Shown here in pieces: positions 12,401-19,852 of a DNA stretch of 64,000 nucleotides (positions are counted from its first letter, which is position 1; every line of letters begins with the position of its first letter). The DNA is from Molanna angustata. Its lineage: Eukaryota; Arthropoda; Insecta; Trichoptera; Molannidae. A model generated the notes under the pieces. The model saw only the letters and a program-made list of their open reading frames with translations, had not been told where the DNA came from and ran no database searches. The stretch is taken from contig OY754964.1 of assembly GCA_963576475.1 (NCBI GenBank), positions 6,066,149-6,130,148 on the forward strand. The letters are read 5' to 3'. Position numbers and translations under genes: made by a program.

Positions 12401-13103
12401 ATAAACTACATATAGATATATTTGCTTCAATATATAGCTGCTTTACTAGCAATGTCTCTGAATTTTGAAGTTATCCAATGTTGTAAATAATTGTGATTTA
12501 AAATAATCTCACAATACCTAAAAATATGTATAATATATTTTCATAATAGATTAATTTAAAGGAATTATACCTATACATTAATATAGCAAGTGGACAACAA
12601 GGATACAAGTAGGTATATGTTTAATATGATAGCTAACCTATTGTTGTCTACAAAGTCTCTGATATCTCTCCAATGAAGGTCCTCAACAGCGGGCAATGGA
12701 AGGCGCCTTGTGGATATTGGACCACCGCGGATTGACAGCACCAATTTGAGGGTGCACCCGTCTTTAATTGAATAATCATTCAAGCTCGCCGAGTCGTCCA
12801 ACTCTTTCAAATTATACAGCAAGTGCTGCTGCGACATAGGGATCCCTGAAATATAACAATAGACGTCAGATCCTCGTCACCGCAACTCTTTAATTTGTTG
12901 ACAAAAATATATTACATCATACCTTCAACACGGAAAATCTTCGTTTTAATGGCGTATATTGTGTCGTGTGGTGACACAGTCATTTGAAACGCCGAGCCCG
13001 TAAGAGATTCCACCAAAATCTCGATTGTTGGCTGACACAGCCCGTCTTCTTGTAATGCTTTCGACCTGCCAGACAATCTCTCCGGGTAGCCATGTTGTGA
13101 CAT
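1..13103 (-). CDS. zfand4: ZFAND4-like AN1 zinc finger / ubiquitin-domain protein (3' end off window)
   Basis: Seven exons on the minus strand: 12923-13103, 12638-12845, 6783-6919, 6223-6324, 4493-5092, 1058-1147 and 1-416 (continuing left). Phases join without a break (1,2,1,1,1,1), giving 578 codons in the window. From about residue 25 to 100 lies a ubiquitin-like fold with the motifs IEILVESLTG, RVEGIPMSQQHLLYN and GCTLKLVLSIRGGP. The next exon carries LEWLPPGCKVLVFRDGDNVN, then TAVTMCKMIDLRCKMEKLSM, in the order seen in vertebrate ZFAND4 (ANUBL1), about 727 residues long. The later exons are low-complexity, Ser/Asn-rich and poorly conserved, as in the family. The AN1 zinc finger expected at the C terminus is not in the window. 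The first ATG in the 5' exon is at 13103; longer readings need a GTG start. The molecular role of the family is poorly known; ubiquitin-like and AN1 domains suggest ubiquitin/proteasome work. One intron is GC-AG, and the large exon has a duplicated donor. Confidence 0.9.
598..875. mobile_element. piggyBac-like MITE, 278 bp, TTAA flanks
   Basis: TTAA at 594-597 and 876-879. Ends CCCTCTGAACACGT and ACGCGTTCAAAGGG are imperfect inverted repeats (12 of 14). CCCT next to TTAA is the piggyBac pattern. Non-coding; lies in the last visible intron of zfand4-like. Confidence 0.75.
1058..1147 (-). CDS. zfand4: ZFAND4-like exon 6
   Basis: Acceptor TTTAG at 1148; donor CAG|GTAAAA at 1057. Encodes a Gly/Pro/Leu-rich 30-residue linker (GSGPGGVVLETSTAPPLPLT). 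Phase fits both neighbours. Assigned by frame and splice sites, since this part is not conserved across phyla. Confidence 0.7.
1195..1410 (+). mobile_element. SINE family B, full length
   Basis: tRNA-like head with A box TGGCACAGTTGG and B box GGTTCGATTCC, body with GCCATACGGCAATAAACTAG, and an ATT-repeat tail. Other copies are at 9350-9490, 10597-10735, 10770-10850, 28310-28470, 31985-32204, 48808-48880 and 62786-62845. Confidence 0.8.
1515..2337. mobile_element. MITE with GGCYCGGTATTACAGTC inverted ends, 823 bp
   Basis: Left tip GGCTCGGTATTACAGTC, right tip the reverse complement GGCCCGGTATTACAGTC, flanked by ATA on both sides. The GTATTACAGT core is repeated near each end. A 3-bp target duplication fits a PIF/Harbinger-type origin, but no transposase is present. 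Confidence 0.65.
2341..3499. other. zfand4-like intron, no feature seen
   Basis: AT-rich unique-looking sequence with no open frame or repeat that I recognise. Confidence 0.5.
3500..3706 (-). mobile_element. SINE family A, full length
   Basis: Read on minus: head GTCGGCCTTCATGGCTCAGT, B box GGTTCGATTCC, then a body with GTGAGACGATTAATATCGTA and a 3' end near CCTGTTAGTTGCCC. The head resembles a tRNA with A and B boxes for RNA polymerase III. Confidence 0.82.
3806..4083. mobile_element. Second TTAA-flanked MITE, 278 bp
   Basis: TTAA at 3802-3805 and 4084-4087, ends CCTCCCTA and TAGGGAGG. Internal GCGTATCACGTAC motifs repeat. TTAA suggests piggyBac mobilisation, though the tips differ from the 598-875 element. 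Confidence 0.6.
4125..4260 (+). repeat. Short interspersed repeat family E
   Basis: Core GTAGATTTTTAC ... GAATATGAAAATCTAC; the same unit lies inverted at 61360-61490. Each core is itself partly palindromic. Confidence 0.55.
4320..4527. repeat. Perfect 102-bp tandem duplication across an exon-intron border
   Basis: 4321-4422 and 4423-4524 read identically base for base, with a few bases of extra match at each side. Each copy holds 32 bases of exon 5 and 70 bases of the following intron, including the GTGAGT donor. Confidence 0.95.
4493..5092 (-). CDS. zfand4: ZFAND4-like exon 5 (600 nt, duplicated splice donor)
   Basis: Acceptor AACAG at 5093; donor TTG|GTGAGT at 4492. The encoded 200 residues are Ser/Asp/Asn-rich and probably disordered. 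The last 32 coding bases and the first 70 intron bases are repeated in tandem just downstream (4321-4422), so an identical donor exists at 4390. The frame stays open through the extra 102 bases, which would add 34 residues. Confidence 0.82.
5397..5419. repeat. AT-rich palindrome
   Basis: 11-bp arms GTACTTATATA / TATATAAGTAC around one base, in a zfand4-like intron. Confidence 0.6.
5440..5866 (+). mobile_element. LINE relic: ORF2 C terminus with CCHC-like finger and 3' UTR
   Basis: Plus-strand translation reads REHLQKIRLEEDNTCRFCRE, then HHLLMECDAV, NPQQVLNFLRGLRIEGIL and a stop. Cysteine/histidine spacing after RNase H or RT is typical of R1/LOA-like non-LTR elements. The 3' UTR ends in TAATAATAAT at about 5860. 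Lies in the intron between exons 4 and 5 of zfand4-like. Confidence 0.65.
5997..6142 (-). mobile_element. SINE family A, 3'-truncated
   Basis: Retains the B box and the AGACGATTAAT-like segment in diverged form; ends at the GTCGGCC head at 6142. Confidence 0.75.
6223..6324 (-). CDS. zfand4: ZFAND4-like exon 4
   Basis: Acceptor TTCACAG at 6325 and a strong donor AT|GTAAGT at 6222. Encodes TAVTMCKMIDLRCKMEKLSM followed by a basic KRNKKK stretch. Vertebrate ZFAND4 has the equivalent KMKLLKAKMKNMNLSKKPKK block here. Confidence 0.85.
6430..6720 (-). mobile_element. LINE family W, diverged 3' fragment
   Basis: Contains the family tail (plus strand ACATACATACCATC) and scattered matches to the RT C terminus. 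Many frame breaks; old copy. Confidence 0.6.
6783..6919 (-). CDS. zfand4: ZFAND4-like exon 3 (ends in a GC donor)
   Basis: Acceptor ATCAG at 6920. Encodes DEALEWLPPGCKVLVFRDGD and a run of acidic residues, matching the block after the ubiquitin-like domain in ZFAND4. The only phase-compatible donor is CAG|GCAAGT at 6782, a GC donor. The preceding intron (6920-12637) is 5.7 kb and full of repeats. Confidence 0.88.
7040..7290 (-). mobile_element. Family D repeat (LINE-W-like tail)
   Basis: Minus-strand 3' tail GTGATGGTATGTATG and the conserved body with GGCACTACA and GAATGGG. Other copies are at 38229-38476, 41983-42066, 44441-44705 and 49784-50106. Confidence 0.65.
7316..7790 (-). mobile_element. 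Helitron-like element, 3' portion
   Basis: Begins (3' end of element) with TAGTTACATGTAACACATGA, then TCCAACTGTCGAT. It shares the GATGGTATGTATG segment and ATTGTATGAA block with the copies at 16710, 30129 and 41095. 5' part missing. Confidence 0.7.
7791..8697. repeat. AT-rich intron with (AC)11 microsatellite
   Basis: Dinucleotide run at 8071-8092; the remainder shows no gene and no recognised repeat. Confidence 0.7.
8698..8896 (-). mobile_element. SINE family A
   Basis: Head GTCGGCCTTAGTGGCTCCGT at 8896, B box GGTTCGATTCC, 3' end near ACTTCTCGGGC. Confidence 0.82.
9350..9490 (-). mobile_element. SINE family B, diverged
   Basis: 3' part with AACACTTGTACACCGTGC (tail side) and GCCGAATGGCAA; head mostly lost. 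Confidence 0.6.
9838..9955 (+). repeat. Half copy of a foldback MITE family (see 29468-29695)
   Basis: Shares AAATATCTTGA and AGCAAAAAGACACAAATTTG with each arm of the element at 29468. Confidence 0.5.
10225..10356 (-). mobile_element. SINE family C, diverged
   Basis: Shares AAGCATTTATGCTT-type motif (here AAGCAAATGCTT) and a degraded tRNA head; compare 15350-15486 and 49905-50073. Confidence 0.5.
10597..10850. mobile_element. Two SINE-B pieces head to head
   Basis: 10597-10735 reads on minus, 10770-10850 on plus (GAAATTGCCTGCGGGCAATA). The 3' ends point outwards. May be a SINE with an inverted 5' part. Confidence 0.55.
10851..11844. other. zfand4-like intron, no feature seen
   Basis: AT-rich. 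ATCAATGT repeats loosely at 11180-11265. No coding evidence. Confidence 0.4.
11845..12012 (-). mobile_element. SINE family A, diverged
   Basis: Matches the body (GTTGCCACATTCTGGAGACT on plus) and remains of the B box; the head is lost. Confidence 0.65.
12638..12845 (-). CDS. zfand4: ZFAND4-like exon 2 (second half of ubiquitin-like domain)
   Basis: Acceptor TTCAG before 12845 and donor AG|GTTAGC at 12637. Reads GIPMSQQHLLYN, then GCTLKLVLSIRGGP, the most conserved block of the protein, and ends DFVDNN. The intron separating it from exon 1 is only 77 bp. Confidence 0.9.
12923..13103 (-). CDS. zfand4: ZFAND4-like exon 1 (start codon, first half of ubiquitin-like domain)
   Basis: ATG at 13103 and 60 codons plus one base. 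It ends in FRVEG before a GTATGA donor at 12922. It holds the IEILVESLTG strand of the ubiquitin-like domain, preceded by about 25 residues not found in vertebrate ZFAND4. Confidence 0.88.
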
Positions 13104-13704
13104 TTCACTTAATTGTTGTAAACTGATAACATAACTAACGCACACTATTTACGACCACTATCCAACGCAAATTAATTCCATCGCAATATGGGTGGGTATA
13201 ATCACAAATCACTTTAAATTAACTCTGCTAATAATCACAAACGAGTCCGATATAAATACGAATCGGATTGTTATAAAAAACGTAGAAACACTTATGATGA
13301 ATCACCAAATTTTGTTAGCTAAACCGACGGCTAAAAATCCTGAATACACGCGATGTTTGCAACTACAAAAATAATACGAGCATCTGAGAAATGAAAGACA
13401 ATTTCAAAACGACTGAAGAACCCATATATAAATCTTGATTTTGCATATGCAACCAAACATCAAACTTGGTAGCTCTGTCCTTGTCATATTATTCTTATCA
13501 AAAGCATTAGAGAGAAATAGCATGAGTAGTGCACTGATTTTTCATATAAAGAAACCTGTTTTATCATAGGTATGTATTTTGGACCATAGACAACGGAAAT
13601 TGTTGAACGCCATCTATAGGAAAATATATAAACTAAAATAATTATTTACCATAAATAAAAACTCGCTTCCGTTCTTTCATTCTCTAGGATTTTGGTCGCT
13701 GAAA
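13104..13704. promoter_or_regulatory. Divergent promoter region between zfand4-like and RpS26
   Basis: About 600 bp between the two divergent start codons, with no repeat recognised. On the plus strand the RpS26 side has a pyrimidine-rich tract at 13664-13686. It includes CTTTC at 13674, close to the TCT-type initiator used by ribosomal-protein genes of flies. Strand-specific start sites cannot be proved from sequence. Confidence 0.5.
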
Positions 13705-15864
13705 ATGGTGCGTGTGTTCATCCAATTTTATTTATTTTTGTGTTTATAAACCCAAATTAAATCACTAATTGAGTATTATCCCACTAGATTCAATCCAAAA
13801 TGTCTCAGATAATGTTAAAAAGTGTACAATTACAATTGATTCCCGCTGTCAAAAGTACTGTCAAATCTGCCATGTGGCTCTAACCCTAAATCCTCATTTG
13901 ACATTGTTTTTTCTTTGATAATCGTTTATTATATCATTGTTCTATGTCATCCTGTGTTGATTAGACTTAATCTGATAGTTTGTTTTCATTTTCTAGACTT
14001 GCAAACGAAGAAACGCCGGTCGTTCAAAGAATGGTCGCGGACATGTTGAACCAGTCCGCTGCACCAACTGTGCCAGATGTGTCCCCAAAGACAAGTCGAT
14101 CAAAAAATTTGTGATAAGGAACATCGTGGAGGCAGCCGCTGTCAGGGATATCATGGAAGCATCCATCGATAGTGAGTAGTATTGTTCATAAACCAATTAC
14201 GAGAAAGCAAAGTTGTGTTTGACTGTGATCAATTGCATACAAAAATGCATATGATTTCCGTAGTTTATACCGATTTCAATTTTTCTCGTTTAAATCTACC
14301 ACAAATTTCTTGTTTATATGAAAATGGTTAACTTTCTGCCCTTGTTTGATTACTGTAACATGGTCTTTTAGTTTTGATATCTGTATGCTGATATCCTGGG
14401 TTTAATTCCCAGTCGGGGAATAATTGTTTAAAAATATAAACATTATATCCTTTCCTTTTTCAAAACTATGTGCACAGTAAATTGTATCTCAAGAGAGAAA
14501 CTATAATCAATTTGGTATAGCCATTTAAATTTTTCTAACCAATATTTAATTTTTCCAAATAGAAAATGGTCATTGTTTTTGAAAGACAAAGAGAGCGGCT
14601 ATAGTATTTTTCATTTTTTCTATCAAACTGAAGTACCTATATGAAATAAGATACATTCAGAATTAACGGTAAATTTTGAGAACATTAATTTTACCCGTAG
14701 TCCTTATATCTTAATATAAACAATATTAAATTTTTTTCCATGTAGATCGATTTTCATTAATGGTGGCAGAGTGGGCATCACGCTGGCTTTGTTATCTAGT
14801 GAACACAAATGCCTAGACTGATTCATGCATGGTTTAGGGAATTTATAATGATGCATAATATGTACTTGTCACAAAGACCTAATATGAATATTATTCATTT
14901 TAAAGAAGTAATAATCAAACAGGCTTAAATCTATTGCTTGCAATAACTTTTGTAGATGCAACAATATGGTACCTATTTTTATTGTACACAGTTTTTGTTT
15001 ATTTTTCATCCATACCATCATGCCATATCCCTTACGGGGTAAGCAGAGAGAATAGAGCACCAAACTCCTCTATTTTACGTCTTATGTAAAATTGAACTTT
15101 TTAATTTAATTTTAAGTATTTTTAAAGTTATAGTTTTTAATGAGTTCATATATGTATTCTTATCTTTTTTGAATGAGTTTTTTTTTTGTTTTGTTTAGGA
15201 TCACTCGTAGACGAGTGGATAGCCGTAAAACACTAGAATAATGTAGAGATTTTAGTTTTACCAAGTGATTTAAATGTTTTATTTTTACTATTGTATGTTG
15301 TTTTCAATTTGTATATTTTTTTTAAATGAATATGTCCTCGTTAAACAAGTACATATACATCTTCCTACGTTCCCTAAAATAAGCATAAATGCTTGTGCTC
15401 TAGGTGAATGAAATCGGTCGAGGCAGGATTCGAACTCGCGACCACTGGATTGCTAGCCAAGTGCGCTAACCGCTCTGCCATCGACCAATCTAAATTTTAT
15501 TCTTAAATGTTTAACTAAAAACCATTTTTCTCTACTTTGATTTAATAAATATAATTAATAGTATGTAAAAGGCAATTTATGCCGTTAATTCAGTAAATGA
15601 AAAAATGTTTTTCTCTTGTTACTGTTTAGATTAGAAGAGATTTGATATATTTCTGTTTGAAACTTATGTCTATAGAATAATCATCTTTTCCCAGGTAACT
15701 ACCAGCTGCCCAAGCTTTACGCGAAGCTCCACTACTGCGTCTCATGCGCCATTCACAGTAAAGTGGTCAGAAATAGGTCCAAGAAGGATCGTCGCATCAG
15801 GACACCACCACAGAGGTCCTTCCCTAGGGATAACCGTAACAACCAAGCGCGACCAAGGAAGTAA
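13705..15864 (+). CDS. RpS26: Ribosomal protein S26 (eS26), complete
   Basis: Three exons: 13705-13707, 13997-14171 and 15695-15864, joining to 116 codons (115 aa plus TAA), the usual eS26 length. Exon 1 is the ATG alone, followed at once by the donor GTGCGT. The protein shows the basic N terminus TCKRRN, the zinc-binding CTNCARC pair (residues about 23-29), [40 protein letters not shown] and the Arg/Pro-rich tail [15 protein letters not shown]. It is a component of the 40S subunit near the mRNA exit channel. AATAAA at 15888 is a well-placed polyadenylation signal. Intron 2 (14172-15694) carries a SINE and a LINE fragment. An unusual SNYQLP replaces the common D-Y-V-L-P-type sequence at the exon 2/3 junction, but no frame problem exists. 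Confidence 0.97.
13997..14171 (+). CDS. RpS26: RpS26 exon 2
   Basis: Acceptor TTCTAG at 13996 and donor GTGAGT at 14172. Encodes TCKRRN to EASID, including CTNCARC. Confidence 0.96.
14370..14445 (+). mobile_element. tRNA-like SINE fragment in RpS26 intron 2
   Basis: GGGTTTAATTCCCAGTCGGGG is a B-box-like remnant resembling the SINE-B head. Confidence 0.4.
15005..15095 (-). mobile_element. LINE family W 3' fragment in RpS26 intron 2
   Basis: Plus strand CCATACCATCATGCCATATC, then CCC TTAC GGGG and the start of the RT C terminus. Confidence 0.6.
15350..15486 (-). mobile_element. SINE family C
   Basis: Minus strand: GGTCGATGGCAGAGCGGTTA, anticodon-loop-like CTAGCAA, B box GAGTTCGAATCC, then AAGCATTTATGCTT. 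tRNA-like head of Ala/Thr type. Lies in RpS26 intron 2. Confidence 0.78.
15695..15864 (+). CDS. RpS26: RpS26 exon 3
   Basis: Acceptor TTCCCAG at 15694. Encodes [20 protein letters not shown] to the C terminus ARPRK, then TAA. Confidence 0.96.
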
Positions 15865-15887
15865 AATGTTTTAAGAATATTACACTC

Positions 15888-15893
15888 AATAAA
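15888..15893 (+). terminator. Poly(A) signal of RpS26
   Basis: AATAAA 24 bases after the stop codon; a second AATAAA lies near 15930. Confidence 0.75.
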
Positions 15894-15959
15894 ATTTAAC
15901 ACAAGTTTTCATGTTTTATTTTTGCCCCAATAAAACAAATAATTGATTATTTTGAGTTA

Positions 15960-16185
15960 GTGTCTTTTGTTTTCCATATTATCATCATTCGTCCTTTTCC
16001 TCATGACTGAGGATAGCGGCTGTAGTCCGTCGCCACACGTATGGTCCGCCTCCATGCAATCTGTTTTTGGCTGAACGCAGAGCACCAGTCACCGAAGACC
16101 CCATTGTGGACTTAACCAAATCGCTCCATCTGGTCGGTGAGCGACCACGAGATCTCCGTCTATCCACGCTGCCCATCACAACACA
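15960..16185 (-). mobile_element. RTE-like LINE 3' coding fragment
   Basis: Minus frame reads RRRSRGRSPTRWSDLVKST, then NRLHGGGPYVWRRTTAA. The (R)GRPxxRWxDD block is a hallmark of the end of RTE/L1-like ORF2. Just 3' of RpS26. Confidence 0.6.
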
Positions 16186-16539
16186 TATTATACCTACATG
16201 TAATATTATTTAAAGTTAAAAACAATTTAAGCATACCTGGTTTAAAGTGAAAAGAATTAAGTATCATTTTTATCTTAATTTTCAATCGGAGATCTATCCA
16301 TTGCTAAAAAAAATATTTTCCTAAAATCGGTCTCAGATGGCCATCCCTAGAATATGTAAGTTGGAGATATTCATAAGCAAATATTAACTGACCAAGGTAT
16401 TCGATTCTGCTACAAAGATGAGAAAATAAATTTTATAGATGATGCAACATTTTTTGTTCATCACTTTTGGGAAGAAATGTAGTGATACCTACTTGGTCAT
16501 TTTGTATATCTATTTGTTTTTTACTGTTAATTTTTAGTG

Positions 16540-16709
16540 AAGGGGTAAATGTTTGTCAGGATAAGATAATATGGAGTCCAATCATCTTTTCCTACCCCAA
16601 ACAGGTGAACAGCTAGATGATGTATGTAAGAAAGTCCCCATATAGGTTTTCGCTAAATTCAATTTTTACAAAAATTAATAAAGAATGTTTGAGGTGTACT
16701 GTTTATTTA
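16540..16709 (-). mobile_element. Helitron-like copy, left piece of an interrupted element
   Basis: Shares GTCAGGATA, CTAAATTCAATTTTTA and TTTGAGGTGTACT with the same strand of the 30129-30849 copy. It continues at 17881-17945 and, after the minisatellite, at 19640-19765. Confidence 0.65.
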
Positions 16710-17646
16710 TCCAACTGTCGATTCGTTCATGAGAATTCAATTCTCTTATGAATCGACATTATTAAGCCAAGATGCGTGTACGAAGGAACATTTTGTATAG
16801 CGTAGTGGACTTTTTGCATGCTAATAACACCAACTAGAGGCCTCGCAGCATATATGTTCCCATACATGGATTTACTCAGAATTCGGAGTAGAACATTTTA
16901 TGTGAGTTTTGTGTCTATGTGTCCATCCCCCCTTATAACTTTTGATCCGCTCAATTTGCATAGCTCAAATTTTCAGAATATATAAACAATTATAGGCCTA
17001 CAAAACTTTTATACTCAGAAGTGTGAATTTTTGTTTCAATCAGGGGTTATCAACTTTTGAAATTTTGGTTTATTTTTCCATGTATCTCAGAAACCATAAA
17101 AGCTAGAATGCTGAAAATTGGTATAAGCATAGAAAAATACAAAATCTCAAATTAGTTTTTTCATAAAAATTCCAGGGTTTCTCAAACATTTTTTATTAAG
17201 AAAAACACTTTTTTTTTATTATAAATTTGTGAGTTTAACTGCCTATATTTCAATTTTTTTTTAAAATATCGATAAAAGCCGAAACACCCCGACTAGATAA
17301 TTTAATTTTCTATAAAAAATATTAACATTGTAGTAGTACATCTCAATTTTTTTTTAACAATTTTTATGAAAATTGAATTTAGTGACGACATCGCTTCATA
17401 CAATTTGTATGGCAGTCACCTATACACAATATCAAAGAAGACTTAATAGTTTGATACTTCATCTCCAAATATACAACATATACCATCATCTATCTTGACT
17501 TCCTAGGTACATGTGTTGTATAGAAAACCAAATATCATAAAATAATAAATAATTTTTTATTTATGGGTTTATAGTTTGGTACTTATTCTTTAACTATACA
17601 CACTATCGCTATCGACAGTTGGATCTCATGTGTTACATGCAACTAG
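16710..17646 (+). mobile_element. Helitron-like non-autonomous element, complete, 937 bp
   Basis: Starts A|TCCAACTGTCGATT and ends ATCGACAGTTGGATCTC, then hairpin CATGT-GTT-ACATG and CAACTAG|T. 5' TC, 3' CTAG, A/T insertion and a hairpin 7 nt from the end match Helitrons. The 13-bp subterminal inverted repeat resembles Helentron-type ends. Flanked on both sides by TTTATTTA. No Rep or helicase coding. Confidence 0.78.
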
Positions 17647-17663
17647 TTTATTTAATGTTGCTT

Positions 17664-17870
17664 CTCGGGCAATTAACAGGTACCATGTCAAATATTCATT
17701 TAACACATACCCAATAACAAGTTGACTCATTTCTGGAGACTTACGATATTAATCGTCTCACAGGTCCAGACTGAAAACACAATTAAAAACTGTGTCTCCA
17801 CCGGGAATCGAACCCAGGACCTTTGAATCAGCAGTCAGATACCGAACCAACTGAGCCATGAAGGCCGACA
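17664..17870 (-). mobile_element. SINE family A with 10-bp target-site duplication
   Basis: AATGTTGCTT at 17654-17663 and 17871-17880. Full-length head and body. Inserted next to the Helitron at 16710, in the older interrupted copy. Confidence 0.85.
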
Positions 17871-17929
17871 AATGTTGCTTATAGAGAATTGATAAGTCTA
17901 ATTGGGGTGTTTGCGTTTTTTTGTAATTT

Positions 17930-19645
17930 GCAAAAAAATTTAGACATGTAGTTAAACAGGGATTTATGTATTTGTCAACAAAAATTTACACATGTAGTTA
18001 AACAGCGATTTATTTGTCAACAAAATTTAGACATGTAGTTAAACAGGGATTTATTTGTCAACAAAAATTTAGACATGAAGTTAAACAGCGATTTATTTGT
18101 CAACAAAATTTAGACATGTAGTTAAACAGGGATTTATTTGTCAACAAAAATTTAGACATGTAGTTAAACAGCGATTTATTTGTCAACAAAATTTAAACAT
18201 GTAGTTAAACAGGGATTTATTTGTCAACAAAATTTAGACATGTAGTTAAACAGCGATTTATTTGTCAACAAAAATTTAGACATGTAGTTAAACAGGGATT
18301 TATTGGCAACAAAAATTTAGACATGTAGTTAAACAGGGATTCATTGGCAACAAAAATTTAGACATGTAGTTAAACAGGAATTTATTTGTCAATACAAAAA
18401 TTTAGACATGTAGTTAAACAGGGATTTATTGGCAACAAAAATTTAGACATGTAGTTAAACAGGGATTCATTGGCAACAAAAATTTAGACATGTAGTTAAA
18501 CAGGGATTTATTGGCAACAAAAATTTAGACATGTAGTTAAACAGGGATTTATTTGTCAACAAAATTTAGACATGTAGTTAAACAGCGATTTATTTGTCAA
18601 CAAAATTTAGACATGTAGTTAAACAGGGATTTATTTGTCAACAAAAATTTAGACATGTAGTTAAACAGCGATTTATTTGTCAACAAAAATTTAGACATGT
18701 TAAACAGGGATTTATTTGTCAACAAAAATTTAGACATGTAGTTCAACAGCGATTTATTTGTCAACAAAATTTAAACATGTAGTTAAACAGCGATTTATTT
18801 GTCAACAAAATTTAGACATGTAGTTAAACAGCGATTTATTTGTCAACAAAATTTAGACATGTAGTTAAACAGGGATTTATTTGTCAACAAAAATTTAGAC
18901 ATGTAGTTAAACAGCGATTTATTTGTCAACAAAAATTTAGACATGTAGTTAAACAGGGATTTATTTGTCAACAAAAATTTAGACATGTAGTTAAACAGGG
19001 ATTTAATTGTCAACAAAAATTTAGACATGTAGTTAAACAGGGATTTATTGGCAACAAAAATTTAGACATGTAGTTAAACAGGAATTTATTTGTCAATACA
19101 AAAATTTAGACATGTAGTTAAACAGGGATTTATTGGCAACAAAAATTTAGACATGTAGTTAAACAGGGATTCATTGGCAACAAAAATTTAGACATGTAGT
19201 TAAACAGGGATTTATTGGCAACAAAAATTTAGACATGTAGTTAAACAGGGATTTATTTGTCAACAAAAATTTAGACATGTAGTTAAACAGGGATTTATTT
19301 GTCAACAAAAATTTAGACATGTAGTTAAACAGGGATTTATTGGCAACAAAAATTTAGACATGTAGTTAAACAGGGATTCATTGGCAACAAAAATTTAGAC
19401 ATGTAGTTAAACAGGGATTTATTGGCAACAAAAATTTAGACATGTAGTTAAACAGGGATTTATTGGCAACAAAAATTTAGACATGTAGTTAAACAGGGAT
19501 TTATTTGTCAACAAAAATTTAGACATGTAGTTAAACAGGGATTTATTTGTCAACAAAAATTTAGACATGTAGTTAAACAGGGATTTATTTGTCAACAAAA
19601 ATTTAGACATGTAGTTAAACAGGGATTTATTTGTAAACAAAAAAA
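17930..19645. repeat. Minisatellite, 41-42-bp unit, about 41 copies
   Basis: Unit core TTTAGACATGTAGTTAAACA followed by GSGATTTATTTGTCAAC. Variants GCG/GGG alternate in the first part; others carry TTGGCAAC or GGGATTCATTGG. The variant order from 18377 recurs at 19081, a 704-bp higher-order period. It is flanked at both ends by Helitron-like sequence. Confidence 0.95.
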
Positions 19646-19765
19646 ATCTAAGAATAAATGTTAATTTTTCATAAAAAATAGTTTCTCATATAATACTACA
19701 AATTTTCTATTTTCATAGTTTTTGAGGTATATGGAAAAATTTTGATTACCCTTGACCTACCCTAA
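19640..19765 (-). mobile_element. Helitron-like copy resuming after the minisatellite
   Basis: GAGGTATATGGAAAAATTTT and GATTACCCTTGACC correspond to GAGATATATGGAAAAATAAA and GATAACCCCTGACT in the copy at 30129. Confidence 0.6.
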
Positions 19766-19852
19766 AATATTCTATAGCTGTTTAAAGCCGGATTTATCTT
19801 AGTTCAGAGTCTTCTATTTTTATTATGTGTATTATTTTTCATATTTAGTACT

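Noticed and set aside
13104..13145. Upstream N-terminal extension of the ZFAND4-like protein
   Set aside because: It would need a GTG start; the first ATG in frame is 13103.
17930..19645. Array of regular repeats resembling CRISPR, and open frames on both strands within it
   Set aside because: Units are contiguous 41-42-mers with no unique spacers, in an animal genome. The open frames arise because 42 is a multiple of three and the unit lacks stops.
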